From NCBI RefSeq assembly GCF_910589745.1, contig NZ_OU342399.1:248001-312000 (forward strand): 64,000 nucleotides of DNA, read 5' to 3'. Origin of the DNA: Candidatus Arcticimaribacter forsetii. Lineage in GTDB: Bacteria; Bacteroidota; Bacteroidia; Flavobacteriales; Flavobacteriaceae. Positions within the stretch are counted from its first letter, which is position 1; each line of letters opens with the position of its first letter. Made by a program: the position numbers and the translations under genes. Below the pieces are notes generated by a model. The model had not been told where the DNA came from, searched no databases, and worked only from the letters and a program-made list of their open reading frames with translations. Shown here piece after piece: positions 52,381-61,194 of the stretch.

Positions 52381-54078
52381 ATGGAAGAGAATCTCGGAAA
52401 AAATACGGTACGTTTTTCAATTTTAGATCGAGCAAATCAAATTAGTAAAGCGAAATCTGTAGAATTTGATCTTGTCATTATCGGTGGTGGTGTAACCGGA
52501 GCAGGGATTGCTCTAGACGCTTCTTCTAGAGGACTTAATGTATGCTTGATTGAAAAGAATGACTTTGCATCTGGGACGAGTAATAAATCGACAAAACTCA
52601 TTCATGGGGGGTTGCGTTATTTAAAGCAATTTGAAGTTGGTTTGGTCCGAGAATCGGGTTCTGAGCGAGCAATAGTTCACGATTTAGTACCCCATCTGGT
52701 GGTTCCTGAAAAAATGCTATTACCTTTAATTAAGGGAGGCACCTATGGTAAATGGATGACCTCTATAGGACTTTTTGTATATGACTTTTTGGCAAATGTT
52801 ACTGGAAGAGATCGCCGAAGAATGCTTAATAAAAAGCAAACATTGATAAAAGAACCCCTTTTAAATGAACAGTCAGTGCTTGGTAGCGGTTATTATGCTG
52901 AATACAGAACAGATGACGGAAGGTTAACTCTTGAAATTCTTAAAAAAGCAAATGAGTTTGGTGCAACAATAATTAACTATTGTGAAATGAAGTCATTTGA
53001 TTATGATGAAAATTCTAAAATATCTGGATTGCAATGTAAAGACTATAACACAGGAACTACTTTTCAGATAAAAGCAAAGACTTATGTTTCTGCTACTGGA
53101 CCTTGGGTTGATATGGTTCGTAAAAAAGACAACTCAATTAATGATAAATACCTTCATCTTACCAAGGGTATCCATATTGTTTTTCCACATGAAAAACTCC
53201 CCATTAAACAGTCTCTTTATTTTGATGTAAACGATGGTAGAATGATTTTTGCAATTCCGAGAGGAAGAACAACTTATGTTGGAACAACAGACACAAATTA
53301 TTACGGAAGTTTAGACCGAGTTGTTGCTACAAAAGCGGATGCACATTATTTACTAAACGCACTCAATCACACCTTTCAATCGGTTAATTTGACAATAGAG
53401 GACATAGAGTCGAACTGGACAGGACTTCGTCCTTTAATTCATGAAATCGACAAAGACCCTTCTGAATTATCAAGAAAAGATGAACTTTTTATATCGAATA
53501 GTGGTTTAATTTCCATTGCAGGCGGAAAACTAACCGGATATCGTAAAATGGCTGATCGTGTTATAAATGCTGTGCTTAAACAAGTTTCTCCCGATTTAAA
53601 AAGAAAATTAAAAAGATCCAGAACAAAAAAAATATTTTTAGTTACTCCTTTAATTAAAACAGACAAGGAGGTTCAACTTTATCAAGAAAGACTTAAAAAT
53701 AGACTCGAGTCTTACGGAAATACAGATTCTTATTATGCAGCCTATTTATGCAATACTTATGGAAGAAACTCCGATTTAATATTAGACCATAGTTCTACTT
53801 TTAAAAAAGGCACAGTTGAAGAAAAATTAATACGTTCTGAACTCTGGTATTGTTTGAATTATGAAATGACAAACAGTTTGGCTGATTTTTTTGTTAGAAG
53901 AACCGCTCGTTTGTATTTTAATATAGGTAGTATTTCTAAACACCTTGAGGTTGTTTTAAAAGATTGTAAAACCTTTTTAAGTTGGGACGACAAAAAGGTT
54001 TTAGACGAACGAAAATTAATGAATGAATTAGTTCAAGATGCAACAAATTACTACGATCAGGAATTTGAAAGACTATAA
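52381..54078 (+). CDS. glpD: Aerobic glycerol-3-phosphate dehydrogenase
   Basis: An FAD enzyme that oxidises glycerol 3-phosphate to dihydroxyacetone phosphate at the inner membrane and passes electrons to quinone. The 565 residues show the FAD-binding GGGVTGAGIALDASSRG (35-51), the family block TSNKSTKLIHGGLRYLKQFE, and the later IFAIPRGRTTYVGTTDT and SIAGGKLTGYRKMADR. A C-terminal helical domain completes it. No glpK or glpF is adjacent. Confidence 0.95.
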   Translation: MEENLGKNTVRFSILDRANQISKAKSVEFDLVIIGGGVTGAGIALDASSRGLNVCLIEKNDFASGTSNKSTKLIHGGLRYLKQFEVGLVRESGSERAIVHDLVPHLVVPEKMLLPLIKGGTYGKWMTSIGLFVYDFLANVTGRDRRRMLNKKQTLIKEPLLNEQSVLGSGYYAEYRTDDGRLTLEILKKANEFGATIINYCEMKSFDYDENSKISGLQCKDYNTGTTFQIKAKTYVSATGPWVDMVRKKDNSINDKYLHLTKGIHIVFPHEKLPIKQSLYFDVNDGRMIFAIPRGRTTYVGTTDTNYYGSLDRVVATKADAHYLLNALNHTFQSVNLTIEDIESNWTGLRPLIHEIDKDPSELSRKDELFISNSGLISIAGGKLTGYRKMADRVINAVLKQVSPDLKRKLKRSRTKKIFLVTPLIKTDKEVQLYQERLKNRLESYGNTDSYYAAYLCNTYGRNSDLILDHSSTFKKGTVEEKLIRSELWYCLNYEMTNSLADFFVRRTARLYFNIGSISKHLEVVLKDCKTFLSWDDKKVLDERKLMNELVQDATNYYDQEFERL

Positions 54079-54122
54079 GCTTTTTCCTGAATCATCAAAC
54101 AATAAAATCTAATTTTAAATCC

Positions 54123-54614
54123 ATGAAACAATTACTCTTTCTATTTTTATTTTTTTATTCTTTTTCCTCTTTTTCACAAGAACTTACAACCTATTATTTG
54201 GTTCGACACGCTGAAAAAGATCGTACAGATAAGTCAAATTCAAACCCGGAATTAACAGAAATAGGTTTTGAAAGAGCTGTAAAATGGAGTACAGTTTTCG
54301 AAAATGTTAGGTTTGATGCTATATATTCTACAAACTATAAAAGAACCATTTCAACAGCAATTCCGACGGCTAAGTCACAGGATTTAGAGGTTCAATATTA
54401 TAATCCCAGAATCCCTTTTTCTGAAGAATTTCAAAAAGCTACAATTGGTAAAACGGTATTGATTGTTGGTCATTCTAATACTACACCGCAATTTGTAAAC
54501 GTAATTTTGGGAGAGAAAAAATACCCCCAAATTGAAGATGACAATAATTCTAACTTATACATTGTATCCTTAGTTAATAATTCAAAATTTTCAGTTCTTT
54601 TAAAGATTGAATGA
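54123..54614 (+). CDS. Secreted histidine phosphatase (phosphoglycerate-mutase-like)
   Basis: A 163-residue protein with a signal peptide (ending SFSQ) and the RHG-type motif YLVRHAEKDRT near 26-36, a second histidine in LIVGHSNTTP near 116-125, and YSTNYKRTISTA between. It belongs to the SixA-like branch of the superfamily. The exported location means its substrate is a periplasmic phosphoester. It follows glpD by 44 bases. Confidence 0.88.
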   Translation: MKQLLFLFLFFYSFSSFSQELTTYYLVRHAEKDRTDKSNSNPELTEIGFERAVKWSTVFENVRFDAIYSTNYKRTISTAIPTAKSQDLEVQYYNPRIPFSEEFQKATIGKTVLIVGHSNTTPQFVNVILGEKKYPQIEDDNNSNLYIVSLVNNSKFSVLLKIE

Positions 54615-54714
54615 CTTTCTTGTATTTTATCAATTGAACAACTAACTTAGATTTATGGTAGTGTATTTATTTTATTGATATTCACATGTTTAAAATTTTA
54701 TTGTAAATTCAGAT

Positions 54715-55134
54715 ATGAAAAAATGTCTAATTCTATTTCTTTTTATTGCATGTAATTATGTTTTTGCTCAGCGCCCAACAACCGGCGAAAAGATATTTAA
54801 TAATAAATATCCAGCGGAACAGATTAATACAGTTTCTTTCTCATCCCTAACAGTGTCTAACACGATTAAAGATGATGTAATAGTTACGTTGCGTGATGGA
54901 GGAAGGCATTACATATCTCATGCTTACATACGAGCACACGAGCACTATACATTCGAAAACTTACCTGTAGGGCATTTTGTTTATCAATATCATAATCTTA
55001 AAACCTATTACGAATCTCCAAAACGGATTCCAATTTATTTAAACACAGAAGAGTTTTTACACTTTTATTATTCTGCTGGCGCAAAAAAAATTATCGGGTT
55101 TGAAATATCTCAAGAAGAGTTCTTTAAAGAATAA
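54715..55134 (+). CDS. Hypothetical secreted protein
   Basis: A 139-residue protein with a signal peptide (MKKCLILFLFIACNYVFAQ) and a compact beta-rich body (VIVTLRDGGRHYISHAYI, YTFENLPVGHFVYQYH) resembling small immunoglobulin- or transthyretin-like carrier domains. No exact family is recognised. It follows the phosphatase by 100 bases on the same strand. Confidence 0.65.
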   Translation: MKKCLILFLFIACNYVFAQRPTTGEKIFNNKYPAEQINTVSFSSLTVSNTIKDDVIVTLRDGGRHYISHAYIRAHEHYTFENLPVGHFVYQYHNLKTYYESPKRIPIYLNTEEFLHFYYSAGAKKIIGFEISQEEFFKE

Positions 55135-55206
55135 AAATGATAATTTATTAAGTACTTAAAAACAGCCTCATACTTTATTTGATTCAGCTCATTTAACCGC
55201 AAGAAA

Positions 55207-55234
55207 AAACCCCTTACATTACTGTAAAGGGTTT
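55207..55234 (-). terminator. Hairpin terminator, minus strand
   Basis: A 12-bp stem with one mismatch (AAACCCCTTACA with TGTAAAGGGTTT, four-base loop) and a T-run on the minus side, about 120 bases after the stop of the gene at 55358. It may also end the plus-strand gene at 55134. Confidence 0.75.
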
Positions 55235-55251
55235 AATTAAAATGAAAATTG

Positions 55252-55297
55252 TAGCGGTAAGCTAGCTCCCCCTGTTATTCAAAGTTGCAGCATAACT
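55252..55297 (-). repeat. Terminator-linked sequence, copy B
   Basis: TAGCGGTAAGC at 55252-55262 and ATAACT at 55292-55297, the same blocks and nearly the same spacing as copy A at 52064. The gap between hairpin and motif is 17 bases here and 16 there. Confidence 0.45.
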
Positions 55298-55357
55298 AAA
55301 TCTTTTTATGAATTAATTGATCGATTTTAAGCGTATACATATTGTCTATTGCTTCTC

Positions 55358-56074
55358 CTAATTGGTAGAGACTGTTCTTTCCAGATAAATAGAGATTTCA
55401 CTCATACTCTGAGTGTACTTTTTCATCAATTCTTTATAGAAATAAACTCTTTTTTCGGCGTTACTGAGGTAACCTAGAAATTCAGAGTCTTCGAACAGAG
55501 TTTTCGGGATTTTGTAGTCATAAATAATGGTATTAATACTTACCGAGTTATCTAATTCTTCAATCCTAACTCTGTAATTCAATTTATCTAATAAAGCCTT
55601 GTCAAAGCTTTCAGCGAAGAAATCAAATTTTAAATCTGCCGCATTTTTTCTATCCTCGAGATGCTCGTACAAATCAGAGATTCTTCTCCTAAACTGACGG
55701 TCTTCAATTAGTTCAAATGAATTTGTGTTAATAAGCTGTTTGTAGACCCCTTTTTGAGGAAAAAATGAAATGGCCACTTTAGCAGAAACGTTAGAGATAT
55801 GGTAGGCCAATAATGAATCATTTAATGTTTTTTCTTTCGTTTGTTCAAACAATATGTTTATTGAATTTAAACTGTCATCTAGGGTACCATTTACAATTTC
55901 AAGTTGTCTTAAATCTTCATTAATTGAAAGATTTAATTCATCTAAAAGGGTGTTTTTCTCATTAATTCTTTGAGCATTCTTTAAGTAATTATCAATTCCA
56001 AAGGATGATAGTATTCCTATAAATACAACTAGAAATTCTAAGGAATATTTTTTTAAATTGCTGTTTTTACTCAT
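55358..56074 (-). CDS. DUF6090-like membrane-anchored protein
   Basis: A 238-residue protein with one N-terminal membrane segment (YSLEFLVVFIGILSSFGIDNYL, about 9-30, described here only by its ends) and a long helical, probably coiled-coil body rich in Leu, Asn and Glu. This matches the DUF6090 pattern common in Flavobacteriia, whose role is unknown. It is the last gene of a minus-strand group and follows the SMP-30-like lipoprotein by 32 bases. Confidence 0.65.
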   Translation of the reverse strand: MSKNSNLKKYSLEFLVVFIGILSSFGIDNYLKNAQRINEKNTLLDELNLSINEDLRQLEIVNGTLDDSLNSINILFEQTKEKTLNDSLLAYHISNVSAKVAISFFPQKGVYKQLINTNSFELIEDRQFRRRISDLYEHLEDRKNAADLKFDFFAESFDKALLDKLNYRVRIEELDNSVSINTIIYDYKIPKTLFEDSEFLGYLSNAEKRVYFYKELMKKYTQSMSEISIYLERTVSTN

Positions 56075-56106
56075 AGGTATATTGAGATAGGGAAACTTTT
56101 TATTTA

Positions 56107-57126
56107 CTAATTCATTTTAATTCTAAAGAGCTTGGGGTTGTTTAAAAAACCTGTTACGTATAAGTATGACTCATCATCATTAAATGTACAATTAGTGATT
56201 TGTCCAGTATTTATTCTAGCCATTAACTCACCATCTGGAGAAATAACAAGTAACCCTCCTGGGCCTGATGTAAAGATATGTCCACTAGAATGAACATCCA
56301 TTCCGTCAAAGTCAGTTCCATCGCTATATTTTGCAACTAAATCATTACCATTAAATAGGGTCTCTGATTGATTAGTGTTCACGTTTATTTTTAGTATTTC
56401 AGAATCAGAATTTGAAAAAGGAGCCCCCATTTTATTTACATAAAGAAACTTTTCATCTGGAGATAATCCTAACCCATTTGGGACTCCTGGACCATCATCA
56501 AGTGCCACTAATTGTTGATTATCTTTAGCTAGCTTAAACACTCCATTGAAATTTAACTCTCTTAATTCGCTATCTACAAACTCAAATTTTTGTGGGTCAA
56601 AGAAGGCGAAAGCAGGATCAGTAAAATAGATATCTCCGCTCTTAGAAATGATTACGTCATTCGGACTATTAAGTCTTTTTTCTTGGTAACTATCCACAAC
56701 TGTTGTAAACTCTTGTCTATTTGAAGAACTAATTACTGTCTTAGCTATTCTTCTGTCACCAACTTGACAGATAAAGAGATTATCATTATCATCAAGAGCT
56801 AGTCCATTAGGTCCAAGTAGACCGCTTCCTAGGTTTGGAGCATATCCAGTATTACCCGCTTCTAAAATGTAATCTTGAACACCATCAATTTCGCTCCAAC
56901 TTAAAACTTTGTTTTGTAGGTTATCTACAAACAGTAATTCATTCGATTTCTTACTCCACACAGGCCCTTCAGGCAGTAATAAGGAATCAGCTAAAACCTC
57001 TATTTTAGTGTAAATATCTAGCACAGAGTTTATTTCATTATTGTATACTTCAATTAAAGGATTAGCTTTTTTTTGAGTACATCCAATGTTTAGGACAAGA
57101 GCGAAAACAAATAAAAATTTTTTCAT
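56107..57126 (-). CDS. SMP-30/gluconolactonase-family lipoprotein
   Basis: A 339-residue lipoprotein (leader MKKFLFVFALVLNIGC) with the six-bladed propeller of the SMP-30/gluconolaconase/LRE family. Metal-ligand segments are LLPEGPVWSKKSNELLFVD near 51-69, RLNSPNDVIISKSGDIYFTDP near 151-171, and KYSDGTDFDGMDVHSSGHIF near 265-284. Members hydrolyse lactones with a divalent metal. The substrate here is unknown. It lies between the NTF2-like lipoprotein genes and the DUF6090-like gene. Confidence 0.9.
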   Translation of the reverse strand: MKKFLFVFALVLNIGCTQKKANPLIEVYNNEINSVLDIYTKIEVLADSLLLPEGPVWSKKSNELLFVDNLQNKVLSWSEIDGVQDYILEAGNTGYAPNLGSGLLGPNGLALDDNDNLFICQVGDRRIAKTVISSSNRQEFTTVVDSYQEKRLNSPNDVIISKSGDIYFTDPAFAFFDPQKFEFVDSELRELNFNGVFKLAKDNQQLVALDDGPGVPNGLGLSPDEKFLYVNKMGAPFSNSDSEILKINVNTNQSETLFNGNDLVAKYSDGTDFDGMDVHSSGHIFTSGPGGLLVISPDGELMARINTGQITNCTFNDDESYLYVTGFLNNPKLFRIKMN

Positions 57127-57253
57127 AAAAATAAATTTTCTTCAATTTAAAACAATCTAGTTCTAGTGCTAATGAATCTAGAAATTATAGAGTCATCAAG
57201 AATTGATGGCGCTATAATTAATACAAAATTGATGTTGAGAAAAAAGAAATGAA

Positions 57254-57766
57254 TTATTCCGTTGATAATTCACTTATTTTGTTAAATAAACCTGAAACAT
57301 CCATGTACTCGTCGACTTCAATGATTTTATTATTTTCATTGAATTTAAAAACTTCATAAGCTTTGATTCCCTTCATGGAATTATCTCCTAAGTCAGCGCT
57401 CCAGTTTGCATAAATCCGAACACCACCATCAGGCATAAAATGCTCATCAACTGTTGGGTAGAAATCTCTATCATTAGCTTTTATGTTATTGAATAATTGT
57501 AGAAAACCATTATAGTTGTCAAGTATTTCTTTTTTATTCAAATCTTTACCTCCATAAGCTGGGGGATTAAATTTTGCATCCTCAGCAAAAAAAGATGATG
57601 CTGTTTCTAAATCTTCATTTTCCAAAGAATCGAATAATGCATGTACAGTTTTGGCGTTTTGGTCATAGAGAGCCATTGCCGCTTCCATTTGTTGTTCTTT
57701 TTGAGTTTTTTGATTACATGAAATAAGAGTCCCGGTAAGCAGTAATAGTAAATGTAGTTTCTTCAT
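57254..57766 (-). CDS. NTF2-like (SnoaL-type) lipoprotein
   Basis: A 170-residue lipoprotein (leader MKKLHLLLLLTGTLISC) with one NTF2-like domain: LFDSLENEDLETASSFFAED near 44-63 and NKIIEVDEYMDVSGLFNKI near 146-164. NTF2-like domains act as small-ligand pockets or isomerases. Its end resembles the middle of the next gene (WRYMDPAGLNKEV), so the two are paralogous in part. The gap between them is 48 bases. Confidence 0.82.
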   Translation of the reverse strand: MKKLHLLLLLTGTLISCNQKTQKEQQMEAAMALYDQNAKTVHALFDSLENEDLETASSFFAEDAKFNPPAYGGKDLNKKEILDNYNGFLQLFNNIKANDRDFYPTVDEHFMPDGGVRIYANWSADLGDNSMKGIKAYEVFKFNENNKIIEVDEYMDVSGLFNKISELSTE

Positions 57767-57814
57767 TTTTTTGGTTTAAATAAATTCAATAGTTTATATT
57801 TTATGGAATTAGGA

Positions 57815-58702
57815 TTAATTTATCCATCCACCAACTTGAGGTCTTAATTCTGCCTCATAGGCCTTCGCTTTCGCTTTAAGTTCATCTGAGGCATCTCCGG
57901 CAATGATTACTTTATCTAACGTAAAAAGCGTCATAAATTCTTTGGCATATTCGCTCTGCTCGAAATTATTTAAGTGGTGAACGAAGTCGGAGGAGGTGTA
58001 GTATTTTTCTACCAGATTAACTTTTTTTCCGTCGGAGGAAATAAAGTAACCAAAATCATAAGTTCCGGGTTCAGTTTTTCTTATAAATCTGCTAAATCTT
58101 ACTAAAAATTCTTTGATGTTCGCCGGCGAAAATCCCGGATTAACCTTTAATTCAGCTAAGCCTATAACTTTTTGTGAATTGTTATTGACACCTTCGAAAG
58201 CTGTGACTTCTTTATTTAATCCAGCCGGATCCATATATCGCCATATTTTGGTTATTTGATTCCCTTCCCATAGACTAATACAATAAAAAGGAAGTGTCAT
58301 TTTTTCACCAGAAAAATTGCCTTCTCCTGACCACATCGACCAAAAAGCAGTATAAGTTTTGCCATCGTTCATTTGGTATGTACTGATTTTATCGGTTGTA
58401 AGCTGTATTTCACTAAATAGAACATGCGTAAATTTATCAGCGTCAATTAAACCTTGTCTTCCTTCAGGATTAGGAATTGTACTATTATTTTCTTGGTTAT
58501 TAACGAACTGATCGTAAATAATTAAATCTTGACTAAATAGAGTTTGAGCTACACTTGAATCGTTGTTCATGTAAGCTTCTAAATGTCTCTTTACGTTTTC
58601 TGATTTTGCATCGTTTTTAAGTATAGTACCTGAAGAGTTTGTATTAGTCTGACAAGAATAAATTCCTACACTTAAAATTAGAAATAGAAGTATTTTTTTC
58701 AT
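57815..58702 (-). CDS. Lipoprotein with NTF2-like and ABM-like domains
   Basis: A 295-residue lipoprotein (leader MKKILLFLILSVGIYSC). Residues about 35-170 form an NTF2-like domain (HLEAYMNNDSSVAQTLFSQD, WRYMDPAGLNKEV). Residues about 185-290 look like an antibiotic-biosynthesis-monooxygenase (ABM) ferredoxin-like domain (LAELKVNPGFSP, FVHHLNNFEQSEYAKEF). Such a fusion suggests binding or oxidation of a small aromatic or lipid-derived compound outside the cytoplasm. This is inference. It is the first gene of the minus-strand group. Confidence 0.75.
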   Translation of the reverse strand: MKKILLFLILSVGIYSCQTNTNSSGTILKNDAKSENVKRHLEAYMNNDSSVAQTLFSQDLIIYDQFVNNQENNSTIPNPEGRQGLIDADKFTHVLFSEIQLTTDKISTYQMNDGKTYTAFWSMWSGEGNFSGEKMTLPFYCISLWEGNQITKIWRYMDPAGLNKEVTAFEGVNNNSQKVIGLAELKVNPGFSPANIKEFLVRFSRFIRKTEPGTYDFGYFISSDGKKVNLVEKYYTSSDFVHHLNNFEQSEYAKEFMTLFTLDKVIIAGDASDELKAKAKAYEAELRPQVGGWIN

Positions 58703-59032
58703 TTGTAATTGTTTATAGTTTGTGTAGGTACAATTTAATATTTTTAATTGTAAAATGCAATATAAATTAAATAATAGAATTTTGTGTACTATTATAATGT
58801 TTTACGTTATATGGGTCAGGCAGGTCGACTTTGCAATTTTTTTCTTTACGTATTTGAAAAAGTATTTTATGATATTAGTTAAAAATGATTTTATTACACT
58901 CAAATAGGAGAATGGTCACAACTTCATCTTTTGAAATACAATTTATTCAGTATTACTTAATTACAAATATTAAAACGGTATTATCGAATCTATTATGTTG
59001 GCCAGTAAGGTTTTAAAAAGTGGTAAAAAAAA
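58703..59032. other. Non-coding stretch
   Basis: About 330 AT-rich bases between the lipoprotein group and the tRNA terminator. I see no coding frame of note, no repeats and no clear promoter for the group to its left. Confidence 0.5.
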
Positions 59033-59058
59033 ACAAGAGGTCAAAAATGACCTCTTGT
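59033..59058 (-). terminator. Terminator after tRNA-Asn
   Basis: An 11-bp perfect stem (ACAAGAGGTCA with TGACCTCTTGT, four-base loop) followed by a run of nine T on the minus strand, starting seven bases after the tRNA 3' end. Confidence 0.92.
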
Positions 59059-59064
59059 CTAATA

Positions 59065-59141
59065 TGGCTCCTCCTCTTAGGCTCGAACTAAGGACCCTCT
59101 GATTAACAGTCAGATGCTCTAACCAACTGAGCTAAGGAGGA
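59065..59141 (-). tRNA. tRNA-Asn (anticodon GTT)
   Basis: On the minus strand a full cloverleaf of 77 bases including an encoded CCA. The acceptor stem is TCCTCCT/AGGAGGA. The D arm contains AGTTGGTTAGA. The anticodon stem is TCTGA/TCAGA with loop CTGTTAA. The T arm is CTTAG-TTCGAGC-CTAAG. The discriminator base is G. Confidence 0.97.
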
Positions 59142-59207
59142 ATGTTTCCATTTGGATGGCAAATATATATAAATTTAGATTATTCCCAAGCGCAAAGAAT
59201 ATTTTTT

Positions 59208-59657
59208 TTAAGAATTTATTGCCTCTGGTTCTTTGTCTTTTTCTACCTCAAGGAATTCACTTTCTTCCTCGTCCCATTCTGATTTGGTAGTAACCTTTTC
59301 AGACTTAGGATTATAGTATACTTTTAGGTATTTAAGACGAGTTTTATCTTTTAATTTTACTTGAACGATAAAGGTGTGTTTGTGGTAAATATCGTAAGGG
59401 CTTAAAAAAGTTTCATAAGAATCCCAGATGATATTTCTAGTGTAATCAACTATGACAAATTTTTCTTCAATGAAAAACTTTATTTTTTTATTGATTTCTT
59501 TATTATTCAATGGTTTAATTTCTCCATCATCATTAATTTCAAAATTATTGTGTTCAGTTATGAAATCATCAATAGATACTTTTTTTTCTTGAGCTGAAAG
59601 GTTTGCAACCTGCAAACTTAGAAAGCTTATTAGTAGAAGTGTTATGTAATTTTTCAT
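59208..59657 (-). CDS. Hypothetical secreted protein
   Basis: A 149-residue protein with a signal peptide (ending NLSAQ), an acidic C-terminal tail (EEESEFLEVEKDKEPEAINS) and no recognised domain. Its middle (YDIYHKHTFIVQVKLKDKTR) is probably beta-stranded. It lies downstream of rseP on the same strand, 101 bases away, with its own candidate promoter. Confidence 0.65.
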   Translation of the reverse strand: MKNYITLLLISFLSLQVANLSAQEKKVSIDDFITEHNNFEINDDGEIKPLNNKEINKKIKFFIEEKFVIVDYTRNIIWDSYETFLSPYDIYHKHTFIVQVKLKDKTRLKYLKVYYNPKSEKVTTKSEWDEEESEFLEVEKDKEPEAINS

Positions 59658-59683
59658 AGTGGTGTTTTTAGATATAGTTAGTT

Positions 59684-59691
59684 CAAATATA
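59684..59691 (-). promoter_or_regulatory. Candidate -7 promoter element for the gene at 59657
   Basis: Minus-strand TATATTTG, 26 bases before the ATG at 59657. No -33 element was seen. Confidence 0.45.
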
Positions 59692-59758
59692 AAAAGAAGT
59701 TTTGCTTTTAGAGGATATTTATTAATAAAACCAGGCGAACCTAGAAATAATTTGATAT

Positions 59759-61117
59759 TTATCCGAAAATTGCCCTATAAATATCGTTCCCATTTGCTAG
59801 AATTAAAACAGCTAGTAATAAGAAAAATCCAAACATCTGAGCGTATTCCATGAAGCGATCATTCGGCTTTCTCCCACTTATAATCTCGTAGAGTAAGAAC
59901 ATTACATGCCCACCATCTAAAGCAGGGATTGGTAATATATTCATAAATGCAAGAATAATTGATATCAATGCAGTACTAGACCAAAAGCCTCTCCAGTTCC
60001 ATGTTTCAGGGAATAGGTTTCCAATTGCAGCAAAACCTCCTACTTGACTAGCTCCTTTTTTTGTGAATACATATTTAAATTGAGCTGCATAATCATATAA
60101 AGTCCAATACCCATAGGAGAATCCTGCAGCTATGCTTTCAGATAAATCAAGATCAACATGAGTAAATTCTATAGAATTATTAAAAAATTGAATTCCGATT
60201 GTTCCATCCTCACGAGGCAGAACACTTTTTGTTATTAATCCTTCACCGTCTCTTTTTATTTCTAGAGAAAGCGTATCATATTTTTGTTCTCTTAAGTGAT
60301 TAACAAGAAAAGAAAAGCTGTTTATGGCAACTCCATTTGTACTAATAATAACATCTCCTTTTAATAATCCTGCAGCTTCAGCTGGTGTATTGGGTTGTAC
60401 TTCAATGGATGGCGGTCGAAGAACATTAAATGGTTTTAAATCACCATTTTCGAACATTTGGGTTCCAAAATCTTCAGGTACTTTAATGGTTTCTTTTACA
60501 CCATTTGGGTGTTGAACTAAAACCTCTTTAACAGATCTCATGAATAAAAATCGATTGATATCTAAAACTACATCAAGCGATTGTCCATCTACTTCTAATA
60601 TTTTATCACCATTTTCGAAGCCAATAGATTCAGCTAGTTTAGAAACAGCCATTCCGTTAGGAACAGCCTCTGTCGTGAGTGTTTCTTTTCCCCAAACAAA
60701 ATGAATCATCATATAAATCATAAACCCTAAAACTAGGTTTACAAAAACACCTCCAAGCATAATAATAAGTCTCTGCCATGCTGGTTTTGATCTAAATTCC
60801 CAAGGTTGTGGAGGAAGCTTCATTTGCTCAGTATCCATGCTTTCATCGATCATTCCGGAGATTTTTACATACCCCCCTAATGGAAGCCATCCTATTCCAT
60901 ATTCAGTACCACCAATTTTTTTCTTGAAAAGAGAAAACTTAACGTCAAAAAATAAATAAAACTTTTCGACACGGGTTTTAAATAATTTGGCCGGGATAAA
61001 ATGTCCTAGTTCATGGAGAACAACTAACAACGATAAACTTAGAAGTAATTGTATTCCTTTAATTATAATTGGGCTCATAAGTGAAATTAAAATAATTTCA
61101 AAAATACTAATTTCCAT
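59759..61117 (-). CDS. rseP: Site-2 intramembrane zinc protease RseP
   Basis: Cuts membrane-anchored substrates such as anti-sigma factors within the inner membrane. The 452 residues hold the zinc motif HELGH (35-39), a central PDZ region (PNTPAEAAGLLKGDVI near 232-247) and the third ligand in NILPIPALDGGHVMF in the last quarter. Four membrane segments are evident. The Bacteroidota form has an extra region between the PDZ parts. It is divergent from the SCO-family gene. Confidence 0.93.
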   Translation of the reverse strand: MEISIFEIILISLMSPIIIKGIQLLLSLSLLVVLHELGHFIPAKLFKTRVEKFYLFFDVKFSLFKKKIGGTEYGIGWLPLGGYVKISGMIDESMDTEQMKLPPQPWEFRSKPAWQRLIIMLGGVFVNLVLGFMIYMMIHFVWGKETLTTEAVPNGMAVSKLAESIGFENGDKILEVDGQSLDVVLDINRFLFMRSVKEVLVQHPNGVKETIKVPEDFGTQMFENGDLKPFNVLRPPSIEVQPNTPAEAAGLLKGDVIISTNGVAINSFSFLVNHLREQKYDTLSLEIKRDGEGLITKSVLPREDGTIGIQFFNNSIEFTHVDLDLSESIAAGFSYGYWTLYDYAAQFKYVFTKKGASQVGGFAAIGNLFPETWNWRGFWSSTALISIILAFMNILPIPALDGGHVMFLLYEIISGRKPNDRFMEYAQMFGFFLLLAVLILANGNDIYRAIFG

Positions 61118-61171
61118 GGGCTAAGCTTACATTCATTACAATTTTAATTTCTTTTAACATAAATAAGACTG

Positions 61172-61179
61172 TACCTTTG
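61172..61179 (+). promoter_or_regulatory. Candidate -7 promoter element for the SCO-family gene
   Basis: TACCTTTG, 15 bases before the ATG at 61195, in the space divergent from rseP. Confidence 0.4.
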
Positions 61180-61194
61180 TTTTGAAATTGAAAT

